From NCBI RefSeq assembly GCF_005862235.1, contig NZ_VCEK01000001.1, positions 682,001 through 746,000 on the forward strand: 64,000 nt of DNA. The letters are read 5' to 3'. The stretch comes from Saccharomonospora piscinae (GTDB lineage Bacteria; Actinomycetota; Actinomycetes; Mycobacteriales; Pseudonocardiaceae). Position numbers and translations under genes: made by a program. Positions 1 to 8,651 of the stretch are shown here, one piece after another. Each line of letters begins with the position of its first letter. Position 1 is the first letter of the stretch. Under the pieces are notes generated by a model. The model saw nothing but the letters and a program-made list of their open reading frames with translations. It had not been told where the DNA came from and ran no database searches.

Positions 1-1340
1 GCCATGGCCTCTTCCTCGGTGAGGCCGCGCGACATCAGGTAGAACAGCTGGTCCTCGCTGACCTTCGACACGGTGGCCTCGTGCCCCATCGACACGTCGT
101 CGTTGCGGATGTCGACGTAGGGGTAGGTGTCCGACCGCGAGATCGTGTCCACCAGCAGCGCGTCACACACCACGCTGGACTTGGAGTTGTACGCCCGCTT
201 CGCGACCTTCACCAGGCCCCGGTACGAGGTACGGCCACCGCCGCGCGCCACCGACTTCGACACGATGGTCGAGGACGTGTGCGGCGCGAGGTGCTCCATC
301 TTGGCGCCCGCGTCCTGGTGCTGGCCCTCACCCGCGAACGCCACGGACAGAACCTCGCCCTTGGCGTGCTCGCCCATGAGGAACACCGACGGGTACTTCA
401 TCGTCACCTTGGAGCCGATGTTGCCGTCGATCCACTCCATGGTCGCGCCCTCTTCGGCCTTGGCGCGCTTGGTGACCAGGTTGTAGACGTTGTTCGACCA
501 GTTCTGGATCGTCGTGTAGCGGCAACGGCCGCCCTTCTTCACGATGATCTCGACCACGGCCGAGTGCAGCGAGTCCGACTGGTAGATCGGCGCGGTGCAG
601 CCCTCGACGTAGTGGACGTAGGCGTCCTCGTCGACGATGATCAGCGTCCGCTCGAACTGGCCCATGTTCTCCGTGTTGATCCGGAAGTAGGCCTGGAGCG
701 GGATGTCGACGTGGACGCCCGGCGGCACGTAGATGAACGACCCGCCCGACCACACGGCCGTGTTCAGCGCGGAGAACTTGTTGTCACCGGCCGGGATGAC
801 CGAACCGAAGTACTCCTTGAACAGCTCGGGGTGCTCGCGCAGCGCCGTGTCGGTGTCGAGGAACAGGACTCCCTGTGCCTCCAGGTCCTCGCGGATCTGG
901 TGGTAGACGACCTCCGACTCGTACTGCGCGGCGACACCCGCGATGAGGCGCTGCTTCTCCGCCTCCGGGATCCCGAGCTTGTCGTAGGTGTTCTTGATGT
1001 CCGGCGGCAGGTCCTCCCAGCTGGTGGCCTGCTTCTCCGTGGACCGCACGAAGTACTTGATGTTCTCGAAGTCGATGCCCGAGAGGTCGGCGCCCCAGTT
1101 CGGCATCGGCTTGCGGTCGAACAGCTTGAGCGCCTTCAGGCGCGCCTCGCGCATCCACTCCGGCTCGGACTTCTTCGCGGAGATGTCGGTGACGACATCC
1201 TCGTTGAGCCCGCGACGGGCGCTGGCGCCCGCGGTGTCCGGGTCGGCCCAGCCGAACGCGTACTTACCCAGGGAGTCGATGGTCTCTTCCTGGCTGAGTG
1301 GCGCGGTGGTGGGATTGCGCTGCTCGGCAGCGGCAGTCAT
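1..1340 (-). CDS. sufB: Fe-S cluster assembly scaffold protein SufB (C-terminus cut by window edge)
   Basis: SufB is the scaffold subunit of the SufBCD complex that builds Fe-S clusters, the main such pathway in actinobacteria. The 446 visible residues read without a break from ATG at 1340 to the window edge; the family is about 475-485 aa, so roughly 30 residues are missing. Recognisable stretches include [15 protein letters not shown] near residue 30, [19 protein letters not shown] mid-protein and the late beta-helix segment [17 protein letters not shown]. The start overlaps the sufR stop by 4 bp (ATGA), so translation is coupled to the repressor gene. SufB of M. tuberculosis carries an intein; none interrupts the visible part here. 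Confidence 0.97.
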   Translation of the reverse strand, partial: MTAAAEQRNPTTAPLSQEETIDSLGKYAFGWADPDTAGASARRGLNEDVVTDISAKKSEPEWMREARLKALKLFDRKPMPNWGADLSGIDFENIKYFVRSTEKQATSWEDLPPDIKNTYDKLGIPEAEKQRLIAGVAAQYESEVVYHQIREDLEAQGVLFLDTDTALREHPELFKEYFGSVIPAGDNKFSALNTAVWSGGSFIYVPPGVHVDIPLQAYFRINTENMGQFERTLIIVDEDAYVHYVEGCTAPIYQSDSLHSAVVEIIVKKGGRCRYTTIQNWSNNVYNLVTKRAKAEEGATMEWIDGNIGSKVTMKYPSVFLMGEHAKGEVLSVAFAGEGQHQDAGAKMEHLAPHTSSTIVSKSVARGGGRTSYRGLVKVAKRAYNSKSSVVCDALLVDTISRSDTYPYVDIRNDDVSMGHEATVSKVSEDQLFYLMSRGLTEEEAM

Positions 1341-2173
1341 GCGGTAGTCCCTCCGTTCGGAGTTGCGCTGTCGGTGTCCGTCACGGTGGCGTCCTCGCGC
1401 TCCGCGAGCGGACGGTGCCGACGTCTCCCTTCACTACCCACCGGCTCGGCGGGCACGTGTGTGGTACACGCGGCGTCACCGCGTGCGATCGTCGCCAGTC
1501 GCTGCACGTGGGTTCCGAGCAGCTCGGCGAAGGCCTCGGTCTCCGCCTCGCACAGCTGCGGGAACTCAGCTGCCACGTGCGCGACCGGGCAGTGGTGCTG
1601 GCACAGTTGCGCTCCTGGCGCGACCGGGCCCGCCCCCGCTGCGTCGACCTCGCGGGTCGACGCAGCGTAACCCTCACGGGTGAGAACGTTGGCGAGTGCC
1701 TCCGCTCGCGACGCCGCCCCGGCCTGCCGGGTCACCGCCTCGCGATAGGGATCCACGAGCGCGGCCATGCGGTGCTGGGCGAACGCCTTCACGGCCGGTT
1801 CCCCCGCGTGCTCGGCGAGAAACCGCAGCGCCGACACCGCGAGGTCGTCGTAGGCGTGCCCGAACCGGGCCCTACCCTGCTCGGTGAGCAGGAACAGCTT
1901 GGCCGGCCTGCCCCGGCCGCGGCGGCCACGGCGGGGGGCCTCGCGGGTCTGCGCCTCGTTGTCGGCCACCAGCACGTCGAGGTGGCGGCGCACCGCGGTG
2001 GCGCTGATGCCCAGCTGCTCGGCGACGGCCACGGCGGACAGCGGCCCCTCCTCCAGCAGCAGGCGCGCGATCTCGTTGCGGGTGCGGCCCTCGGGCGTCA
2101 CCTGGGCAGGGAAGACCACAGCGGGCGGCTCGACACTGCCGCCACGCCGACCCTCGGCCTCCTGCTTTTTCAC
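1337..2173 (-). CDS. sufR: SufR, Fe-S-sensing winged-helix repressor of the suf operon
   Basis: SufR is a DNA-binding regulator that carries a cluster and represses suf transcription when Fe-S supply is adequate. The 278-aa protein has a DeoR/ArsR-like winged helix at about residues 30-75 ([20 protein letters not shown]), a basic Arg/Gly wing around 80-92 and a C-terminal cysteine set C191, C195, C208 and C236 (CQHHC motif) suited to cluster binding. It is the first gene of the suf operon and overlaps sufB by 4 bp. The start is GTG at 2173 with no clear Shine-Dalgarno, so either a leaderless mRNA or a later start is possible. It is transcribed away from mptB across a 96-bp shared intergenic region. 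Confidence 0.93.
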   Translation of the reverse strand: MKKQEAEGRRGGSVEPPAVVFPAQVTPEGRTRNEIARLLLEEGPLSAVAVAEQLGISATAVRRHLDVLVADNEAQTREAPRRGRRGRGRPAKLFLLTEQGRARFGHAYDDLAVSALRFLAEHAGEPAVKAFAQHRMAALVDPYREAVTRQAGAASRAEALANVLTREGYAASTREVDAAGAGPVAPGAQLCQHHCPVAHVAAEFPQLCEAETEAFAELLGTHVQRLATIARGDAACTTHVPAEPVGSEGRRRHRPLAEREDATVTDTDSATPNGGTTA

Positions 2174-2185
2174 AACATAAGTGTG
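2171..2185. promoter_or_regulatory. candidate operator dyad at the sufR start
   Basis: A CACA-N7-TGTG dyad overlaps the GTG start of sufR in the sufR/mptB intergenic region. Its position would suit autorepression by SufR. This is inferred from symmetry and location only; the half-sites are short. Confidence 0.3.
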
Positions 2186-2269
2186 TCGTATTTCCCGTGA
2201 GGTGGCAAAGGCGGCCCGGAAACCGAGTGACCGGTTTCACGCCTGAGGGGAGTCGATACGCTCACGACC

Positions 2270-3883
2270 GTGGTTCAGGGCAAGGGCGGGATCATGACGC
2301 CATCACCGGTGGGCGCGCGGCGGACGGATCCGCTCGACGCCGACGAGAACCGTGCACTCGCCGTGGTGCGCCGGTTCGGCATCGTCGGGGCGCTGCTGCT
2401 CGCGTTCGGCTCACTCGGGGCGGGCGCCGCGCCGATCCTCAACCCGGTGCTGGACATCCCGGTCCTGCGGTTGTTCGCGCGCATCCCCACCGTGTCGGTG
2501 GCGATCGCGTTCACCGGCATGGGCCTGATGGTGATCGCCTGGCTGTGGCTGGGCCGGTTCGCCCGGCCCGGACGGGACCGGATCGCCAGCCAGAGCCAGG
2601 TCCTGCGCACGCTGCTCACGTGGGTGCTGCCGCTGGTCGTCATCCCGCCGCTGTTCTCCCGGGACGTGTACAGCTACCTCGCGCAGAGCGAGATCGTGCG
2701 GCGGGGGTTCGACCCGTACCAGCTCGGTCCCGCCGAGGCACTGGGCGTGGCCGACCCGTTCACCGCGGGCGTGTCGAACATGTGGCGCGACACCCCGGCG
2801 CCGTACGGGCCGCTGTTTCTGGAGGCGGGGAGCTGGCTCAGCGGCGTCGCCGGAACCAACGTGGCGCTCGGCGTCCTGCTCCAGCGTCTGCTGGCACTGG
2901 CGGGGTTCGCGCTCATCGTGTGGGCGCTGCCCCGGCTGGCCCGGCGCTACGGCGTGGCGCCCGGCACCGCGCTGTGGCTGGGGGCGGCCAACCCGCTCGT
3001 GCTGTTTCACCTCGTGGCAGGCGCCCACAACGAGGCGCTCGGGATCGGGCTCATGCTCGTGGGCCTTGAGCTGGGGATGCGCAGACTCGCGGTGCGGGTC
3101 AAGGGCGCCCCGCCGCCGCCGAGGGCGAGAGGTGAGCTGACCTACATCGTGCTCGGCGCGGTGGTGATCTCACTCGCGGCGATGGTGAAGATCCACGCCA
3201 TCGTCGCGCTCGGGTTCTTCGGGGTGATGGTCGCCCGGAGGGCAAAGGGCAGATTCCTCGATCTCGCGGCCTCGGCGGCGCTGATGCTCGTCATCTTCGT
3301 CGCCGTGACCCTCGCCGTCGGCTTCGGCACCGGGCTGGGGTTCGGCTGGGTGGGCGCGCTGGACACGCCGTCCAAGGTGTGGAGCTGGACCTCCCCCGGC
3401 GCCGAGCTCGGCCAGCTCGGCGGGGTGCTGGGTGTGTTCCTGGGCCTCGGCAACCACACCGCGTCGGTCATCGCCATCCTGAACCTGCTCGGCTACGCGG
3501 TGGCGGGCGCGGTCACGGTGAAGTTCCTGTGGGACAGCTTCCACTGGCGCTACCGGCCCATCATCGGGCTCGGCGTGTCGCTGGGGACGTTCATGCTGCT
3601 GCACGTGTCGATGCAGCCGTGGTGGCTGCTGTGGGCCGTGATCCCGCTCGCCGCCGCGGCGGGCACGTCCCGGTTCCGCAACGCCGCCACCGCGGCCAGC
3701 GCCGTGCTCGCGCTGCTCATCCCGCCCACCGGCAGCCCGTTCGACAACCGCAGCTTCATCCTGCACCAGGCCTACGCCGCCGCGGTGGTCGTGGTTCTGC
3801 TGGCGGTGCTGGTGGCCTGGCGCAGCGCTCCGATGCTCCTGCGCCTGCCCGGTCGCGGGCCGCGCCCGACCGCCACGTCGTGA
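2270..3883 (+). CDS. mptB: Polyprenol-phosphomannose-dependent alpha-1,6-mannosyltransferase MptB
   Basis: A polytopic GT-C-type glycosyltransferase of 537 aa with about 12-13 predicted membrane helices. MptB adds alpha-1,6-mannose from polyprenyl-phosphate mannose at the outer membrane face during lipomannan backbone synthesis. After the first helices an extracytoplasmic loop carries SRDVYSYLAQSEIV, typical of this family and probably including the catalytic acidic residue. The gene is divergent from sufR, exactly as mptB lies beside the suf locus in mycobacteria, which supports the assignment. The start is GTG 2270 or ATG 2294; the latter has a purine-rich AAGGGCGGG upstream, so the first 8 residues are uncertain. 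Confidence 0.88.
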   Translation: MVQGKGGIMTPSPVGARRTDPLDADENRALAVVRRFGIVGALLLAFGSLGAGAAPILNPVLDIPVLRLFARIPTVSVAIAFTGMGLMVIAWLWLGRFARPGRDRIASQSQVLRTLLTWVLPLVVIPPLFSRDVYSYLAQSEIVRRGFDPYQLGPAEALGVADPFTAGVSNMWRDTPAPYGPLFLEAGSWLSGVAGTNVALGVLLQRLLALAGFALIVWALPRLARRYGVAPGTALWLGAANPLVLFHLVAGAHNEALGIGLMLVGLELGMRRLAVRVKGAPPPPRARGELTYIVLGAVVISLAAMVKIHAIVALGFFGVMVARRAKGRFLDLAASAALMLVIFVAVTLAVGFGTGLGFGWVGALDTPSKVWSWTSPGAELGQLGGVLGVFLGLGNHTASVIAILNLLGYAVAGAVTVKFLWDSFHWRYRPIIGLGVSLGTFMLLHVSMQPWWLLWAVIPLAAAAGTSRFRNAATAASAVLALLIPPTGSPFDNRSFILHQAYAAAVVVVLLAVLVAWRSAPMLLRLPGRGPRPTATS

Positions 3884-3899
3884 GCGGAGCGCTCTACCC

Positions 3900-4835
3900 T
3901 TGTCAGTCGTGAACACAACGGCCGTCGAGATCACCGGACTGGTGAAGCGGTTCGGCGCCGTCACGGCCGTGTCCGGCCTGGATCTGACGATGCCCAGGGC
4001 CACGATCCTCGCCCTGCTCGGTCCCAACGGGGCAGGCAAGACGACGACCGTCGAGGTCTGCGAGGGGTTCCAGGAGGCGGACGAGGGCACCGTGCGGGTG
4101 CTGGGTCTCGATCCGGTCCGCGACAGCGCCGCGCTGCGCCCCAGGATCGGTGTCATGCCGCAGGGCGGCGGTGCCTATCCGGGGGTGCGCGCCGACGAGA
4201 TGGTGCGGCTGGTGGCGTCGTGTGCCGCCCACCCGCTCGATCCCGCCTGGCTGCTGGACGTGCTCGGGCTCGCCGGGGTGCGCCGCACGCCGTTCAAACG
4301 GCTCTCCGGCGGGCAGCAGCAACGGCTGTCGCTGGCCTGCGCGCTTGTCGGACGCCCCGAGCTGGTCTTCCTCGACGAGCCGACGGCGGGCATGGACCCG
4401 CAGGCCCGCCGTCTGGTCTGGGACCTGCTCGCGGCGTTGCGCGCCGACGGCGTGAGCGTCCTGCTCACGACCCACCTCATGGAGGAGGCCGAGTCGCTGG
4501 CCGACACCGTGGTGATCGTCGACGGCGGGCGCGTGATCGCCTCGGGCTCACCGACGGCGCTGACGGCCGAGCACGCCGAGGACGCGCAACTCCGGTTCCG
4601 CGCCACCGCCGGTCTCGACACCGACCTGCTCGCCGCCGCCCTGCCCGAGGGCTACCTCGTGACCGAGTCCGCCCCGGGCAGCTACCGGGTCTGCGGAGGG
4701 GTCGACCCGCAGGTGATCTCCACGGTGACCGCGTGGTGCGCCCAGCAGGGTGTGCTCGCCGAGGAGCTGCACGTCGGGCGGCGGGACCTGGAGGAAGTGT
4801 TCCTCGAACTCACCGGACGGGAGTTGCGCGCGTGA
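3900..4835 (+). CDS. ABC-2 type exporter, ATP-binding subunit
   Basis: ATPase of a DrrA-like ABC-2 exporter, 311 aa. Walker A is GPNGAGKT (residues 41-48), the signature LSGGQ lies at 135-139, and Walker B LVFLDEP (155-161) has catalytic E160. The roughly 80-residue C-terminal extension after the H-loop is typical of drug/lipid exporter ATPases. The TTG at 3900 has GGAG 10 nt upstream; GTG at 3909 is an equally possible start. The stop overlaps the permease start (GTGA). The substrate is not known. Position between mptB and ctaA is conserved with mycobacteria. Confidence 0.9.
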   Translation: MSVVNTTAVEITGLVKRFGAVTAVSGLDLTMPRATILALLGPNGAGKTTTVEVCEGFQEADEGTVRVLGLDPVRDSAALRPRIGVMPQGGGAYPGVRADEMVRLVASCAAHPLDPAWLLDVLGLAGVRRTPFKRLSGGQQQRLSLACALVGRPELVFLDEPTAGMDPQARRLVWDLLAALRADGVSVLLTTHLMEEAESLADTVVIVDGGRVIASGSPTALTAEHAEDAQLRFRATAGLDTDLLAAALPEGYLVTESAPGSYRVCGGVDPQVISTVTAWCAQQGVLAEELHVGRRDLEEVFLELTGRELRA

Positions 4836-5638
4836 CCGCCACCCGGGCCAACGGCAGGCGCCGCTTCGAGGCGGGCACGTTCACCCCCGCGCCGGGCCGG
4901 GGCCGCGTGGGCCGAATGCTGCTCACCCACGCCCGCACCGAGACGGCACTCACCCTGCGCCACGGCGAGCAGATCCTGCTCACGCTGCTCATTCCCGTGG
5001 CACTGCTCCTGGGGCTGAGCCTGCTGGACGTCGTGCCGGTCCCCGACGGCACCGGCAGCAGGGTCGACTGGGTCGCGCCACGGATTCTCGCGCTGGCCGT
5101 CATGTCGTCGGCCTTCACCGGTCAGGCGATCGCGCTGGGTTTCGACCGCCGGTACGGCGTGCTGAAACGGCTCGCGGCCACGGCGCTGCCCCGCTGGTTG
5201 CTCGTGGCGGGCAAGCTGGTCGCGGCGCTCGTGGTGGTCACCCTGCAGGTGGTCGTGCTGGGCGGGATCGCCGCGGCGCTCGGCTGGACGCCGTCCGCGT
5301 CCGGGGTCGGAGCGGCGGTGCTGCTGCTCGTGCTCGGCACCGTCAGTTTCGGTGCGCTCGGGGTGCTGCTGGGCGGGGCACTGCGCGCCGAAGCCGTGCT
5401 GGCGCTGGCCAACGTCGTGTGGTTCGTGCTGCTGCTCGCCGGAGGCATCGTCGTGGCGGCTGACGCGCTGCCCGGCGTGCTCGGCGCCGTCGTGCCGTAC
5501 CTGCCGTCGGGCGCGCTGGCTGGCGGCCTGCACGCCGCGCTCGGCGAGGGAACGCTGTCGTGGCCCGCGGTCGCCGTGCTCGCGGTGTGGGCCGCCGCCG
5601 CCACCGCGCTGGCCACCCGGACGACGAAACTGACCTGA
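4832..5638 (+). CDS. ABC-2 type exporter, permease subunit
   Basis: Integral membrane partner of the preceding ATPase, 268 aa, with six predicted helices in the ABC-2 (DrrB-like) arrangement: an N-terminal cytoplasmic stretch, a first helix LLTLLIPVALLLGLSLLDVV, a cytoplasmic region with GFDRRYGVLKRL, then the remaining helices. GTG at 4832 overlaps the ATPase stop by 4 bp, so the two subunits are translationally coupled. The N-terminus is rich in Arg. Which lipid, drug or metabolite is moved cannot be told from sequence. Confidence 0.88.
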   Translation: MTATRANGRRRFEAGTFTPAPGRGRVGRMLLTHARTETALTLRHGEQILLTLLIPVALLLGLSLLDVVPVPDGTGSRVDWVAPRILALAVMSSAFTGQAIALGFDRRYGVLKRLAATALPRWLLVAGKLVAALVVVTLQVVVLGGIAAALGWTPSASGVGAAVLLLVLGTVSFGALGVLLGGALRAEAVLALANVVWFVLLLAGGIVVAADALPGVLGAVVPYLPSGALAGGLHAALGEGTLSWPAVAVLAVWAAAATALATRTTKLT

Positions 5639-5699
5639 GAGCGCCCGAGCCTCCCCCGCCCACCTCGTTGCGCTACGCCCGGTCGTAGTATTCGGTGTC

Positions 5700-6674
5700 G
5701 TGCAGTTGTCTTCGCTCGTCGGCCGCCTGCCCTACCCGTCGCAGGCCGTGCAGCGTGTCCTCGCGGTGGCCGCCATCATCACGCAGGGCGGGATCGGGGT
5801 CACCGGCTCCGTCGTGCGGGTCACCGGTTCCGGGCTCGGCTGCCCCACCTGGCCGCAGTGCTTTCCCGGCAGCATGTTCCCCGTCGAGCACCCCGAGTAC
5901 GCCATGCTCAACCAGTGGATCGAGTACGGCAACCGGCTGCTCACCATCGTCGTGGTCATCGTGGCCGCGCTGTGCGTTCTCGCCGCGTGGCGCATTGTCC
6001 TCGACCATCCCGGGCGCAAGCGGCTGCTCGCGCTGGCGTGGGTCATGCCGGGCGGTGTGGTCGCGCAGGCGGTCATCGGCGGCATCACGGTGCTCGCCGA
6101 ACTGCTGTGGTGGACCGTGGCGATCCACTTCCTGGTCTCCGCGGTGCTCGTGTGGATGGCCGTGGTGCTGTTGCACGCCTTCGGCGAGGGCGACGAACCA
6201 CCCCGCTCGCGCATCCCGCAGGCCAGCAGGCCCGTCCTGGCCACCCTGGTCGCCGCCCTGTTCGGCCTGCTCGTGGCCGGAACCGCCGTGACCGGCGCGG
6301 GACCGCACGGGGGTGACCCCGACGTCGAGCGGTTCGACGCCCCCGTCGAGACGCTGGCCGACATCCACGCCGGGCTCCTCGTCGTGTTCCTCGCCGTGCT
6401 CGTCGTGCTCGGCGTGCAGTGGTGGCGCGGCGGTGTCGCGCGGTCGCTGTGGGTGCGTTACGGCGTTGTCTGGGCGGTCTCCCTCGCGCAGGGCGTGCTC
6501 GGCAGCGTGCAGTACCGGCTCGGCGTGCCCGAAGGGCTGGTGTCACTGCACGTGCTCGGGTCGGCGCTGGTGATCATCGCGACCGCCGCGTTGTGGTGCG
6601 CGGCGCGTGATCGCGGTGCGGCGGTGAGTGGCGAGCCCGCCGCGCGGCGCGACCACGCCCTCGGCACGGCCTGA
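5700..6674 (+). CDS. ctaA: Heme A synthase CtaA (COX15 family)
   Basis: CtaA oxidises the C8 methyl of heme O to the formyl group of heme A for aa3-type cytochrome oxidase. The 324-aa membrane protein has eight predicted helices in two four-helix halves, the family motif RVTGSGLGCPTWPQC with paired C48 and C54, and conserved His residues in helices (HFLVSAVLVW, HAGLLVVFLAV, HVLGSALVI). GTG at 5700 is chosen; a TAGTAT hexamer ends 8 nt upstream, so the mRNA may be leaderless. Its partner ctaB (heme O synthase) lies about 9 kb away on the opposite strand. Confidence 0.93.
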   Translation: MQLSSLVGRLPYPSQAVQRVLAVAAIITQGGIGVTGSVVRVTGSGLGCPTWPQCFPGSMFPVEHPEYAMLNQWIEYGNRLLTIVVVIVAALCVLAAWRIVLDHPGRKRLLALAWVMPGGVVAQAVIGGITVLAELLWWTVAIHFLVSAVLVWMAVVLLHAFGEGDEPPRSRIPQASRPVLATLVAALFGLLVAGTAVTGAGPHGGDPDVERFDAPVETLADIHAGLLVVFLAVLVVLGVQWWRGGVARSLWVRYGVVWAVSLAQGVLGSVQYRLGVPEGLVSLHVLGSALVIIATAALWCAARDRGAAVSGEPAARRDHALGTA

Positions 6675-6795
6675 GTCCGCTGCCGCGCAGGTCTTCCGCC
6701 TGTGCGATCAGCCGTTACGCTGTGCTCCACTGAGGGTCGGAACACTCTGGATTCCGCCCGTTTCCCTTTCCGCGATGCGAGGTCACAGGAACACG

Positions 6796-7746
6796 ATGAG
6801 CAGTACCGCACAGGCGTCCGACGAGCGGCGCACCGGACCCAAGCCCCTGGTCGGAGACGAACGTTCCACCGCACAGATGGTTGTGCTGAAGACGTTTCTG
6901 CTGGTCCCGTTCGTCGCGCTGGTCGTGGCGATCCCCTTCGCGTGGGGCTGGGGCCTGACCTGGCTCGACCTCGCCCTCGCCGCCGTGTTCTACACCGTCG
7001 GAACGCTGGGGGTGACCGTCGGCTACCACCGCTACTTCACCCACGGCGCGTTCAAGACCAACCGGCCGCTGCGCATCGCGCTGGCCATCACCGGCAGCAT
7101 GGCGGTGCAGGGTTCGGTGATCTTCTGGGTGGCGAGCCACCGCAGGCACCACGCGTTCGCCGACAAGGAGGGCGACCCGCACTCGCCGTGGCTGTTCGGC
7201 ACGTCGCCGACGGCGCTGCTGCGTGGTTTCTGGCACGCCCACATGGGCTGGATGTTCCAGCGTGAGGTCACCAACTACGAGCGCTTCGCCCCCGACCTCG
7301 TGACCGACAAGGACCTGCAGGTCGTCAACCGCTTCTTCTGGTTGTGGATCGTGGCTTCGCTGGGCCTGCCCGCCCTGCTCGGCGGTCTGCTCACCTGGTC
7401 GTGGTGGGGCGCGGTGACCGCGTTCTTCTGGGCGGGACTCGTCCGGATCGCGTTCTCCCACCACGTGACCTGGTCGGTGAACTCGATCTGCCACATGGTG
7501 GGTGAGCGACCGTTCACCAGCCGGGACAAGGCCGCGAACTTCTGGCCGCTGGCCATCCTGTCGATGGGTGAGTCCTGGCACAACAGCCACCATGCCGACC
7601 CGACCTGCGCCCGGCACGGTGTGCTGCGCGGGCAGCTCGACATCTCCGCGCGCCTGATCTGGCTGTTCGAGAAGCTCGGGTGGGCCCACAACGTGCGCTG
7701 GCCCAAGCCTGAGCGCCTGGCCGCCAAGCGCGTCGCCACTCCCTAG
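6796..7746 (+). CDS. Membrane acyl-CoA/acyl-lipid delta-9-type fatty acid desaturase
   Basis: A di-iron membrane desaturase of 316 aa that introduces a double bond into saturated fatty acyl chains. The three histidine boxes of the stearoyl-CoA desaturase family are intact: HRYFTH (78-83), HRRHH (115-119) and HNSHH (262-266). Hydrophobic pairs precede box 1 and lie between boxes 2 and 3. ATG 6796 is preferred because AGGA lies 5 nt upstream; an in-frame ATG at 6775 lacks one. A TACGCT hexamer at 6716-6721 could be the -10 element. It probably adjusts membrane fluidity; the exact substrate is unknown. Confidence 0.92.
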   Translation: MSSTAQASDERRTGPKPLVGDERSTAQMVVLKTFLLVPFVALVVAIPFAWGWGLTWLDLALAAVFYTVGTLGVTVGYHRYFTHGAFKTNRPLRIALAITGSMAVQGSVIFWVASHRRHHAFADKEGDPHSPWLFGTSPTALLRGFWHAHMGWMFQREVTNYERFAPDLVTDKDLQVVNRFFWLWIVASLGLPALLGGLLTWSWWGAVTAFFWAGLVRIAFSHHVTWSVNSICHMVGERPFTSRDKAANFWPLAILSMGESWHNSHHADPTCARHGVLRGQLDISARLIWLFEKLGWAHNVRWPKPERLAAKRVATP

Positions 7747-7764
7747 AGCCCCCAGCCAAGGCCC

Positions 7765-7794
7765 GCGCGCCCGGCTCAGCCGAGCTGGGCGCGC
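7765..7794. terminator. Bidirectional hairpin between convergent desaturase and ATP-grasp genes
   Basis: GCGCGCCCGGCT at 7765-7776 pairs with AGCTGGGCGCGC at 7783-7794 with one mismatch and a 6-nt loop. It overlaps the last codons of the minus-strand ATP-grasp gene and follows the desaturase stop, so it can serve both. There is no T-tract, which is usual for actinobacteria. Confidence 0.5.
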
Positions 7795-8651
7795 ACCGCC
7801 TCGGCGAACCGCAGGGCCGCCGCGCCCGTCGCCTGGGCGAAGCCGAGGCGCGGTTCCGTCACCTCCAGCTCCAGCACCGCGGGGACACCGTCGTCGCCGG
7901 TCACCACGTCGACCCTCGCGTAGAGCAGGTCGGTCCGGGCGAGCCGCAGCAGGCCCGCCGCCGCGTCGAGCGCGTCCTCGGCCAGCGCGCGGTAGGCGGC
8001 GCCCGGTTCGGTCCCCGCGAGCTTCTCCGGCACGAACAGCCCCGCGGAATCGGGCCCTGTGCCCGCGAGCATCGCCGCCTTCGTGAAGGCGTGCGAGTAC
8101 CGCCCGCCGAGGAACACGAGTGCCGTCTCGCCACGCTCGTCGACGTCGGCCTGGTACGGCTGCACCACCGCGTCCCTGCCCTGCCCGTGCAGTGCGGCGA
8201 GGTGCGCGGCGGCTCTGTCCCGCTCGCGTGGCCCGAACCGCCCCGCTCCGCGCGAGCCCGCGCCCACGGCCGGCTTCACGACCACTTCCCCCGGGGGCCA
8301 GTGGGGTGTCTCGCCGACGGCCACCAGTGCGGTGGGCACCACGGGCACCCCGGCCGCGGCGAGATCGAGCAGGTAGCGCTTGTCGGTGTTCCACCGCGCC
8401 ACGGAGGCGGGATTGCGGAGCCGGGGCACGGACTCGCACCAGTCGAGGAAGGCGTCACGCCGCCGCGAGTAGTCCCAGGTCGCGCGCAGGACCACCAGGT
8501 CGGCCGCCGCGAAGTCGACCGCCGGGTCGTCCCAGACGGCCCAGCGCAGCGTCACTCCCAGCTTCGCCAGCTCGGGACCGACGGGTGCCTCGTCGCCGCT
8601 GCCCTCGGGCAGGCCGCGGCATCCCGCGAAGAGGACGAGGGGCGCGGTCAT
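7776..8651 (-). CDS. ATP-grasp domain protein
   Basis: A 291-aa protein of the ATP-grasp fold (carboxylate-amine/thiol ligase type). Visible features are an N-terminal alpha/beta domain (WDYSRRRDAFLDW), the central nucleotide-binding strand GEVVVKPAVGAGSRGAGRF and the C-terminal acidic Mg-binding pattern near LYARVDVV and AVLELEVTEP. It may ligate a peptide or an amino acid, but neither substrate nor pathway can be named. ATG 8651 is chosen. Its start overlaps the stop of the upstream PAP2-fusion gene (8648) by 4 bp, so the two are probably co-translated. Confidence 0.8.
   Translation of the reverse strand: MTAPLVLFAGCRGLPEGSGDEAPVGPELAKLGVTLRWAVWDDPAVDFAAADLVVLRATWDYSRRRDAFLDWCESVPRLRNPASVARWNTDKRYLLDLAAAGVPVVPTALVAVGETPHWPPGEVVVKPAVGAGSRGAGRFGPRERDRAAAHLAALHGQGRDAVVQPYQADVDERGETALVFLGGRYSHAFTKAAMLAGTGPDSAGLFVPEKLAGTEPGAAYRALAEDALDAAAGLLRLARTDLLYARVDVVTGDDGVPAVLELEVTEPRLGFAQATGAAALRFAEAVRAQLG

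Noticed and set aside
1-1340. Intein in sufB, as in M. tuberculosis
   Set aside because: Reading is continuous SufB sequence through all visible residues.
81-1670. 529-codon plus-strand frame opposite sufB and sufR
   Set aside because: Antisense to two conserved genes, biased His/Arg/Val composition and no family motif.
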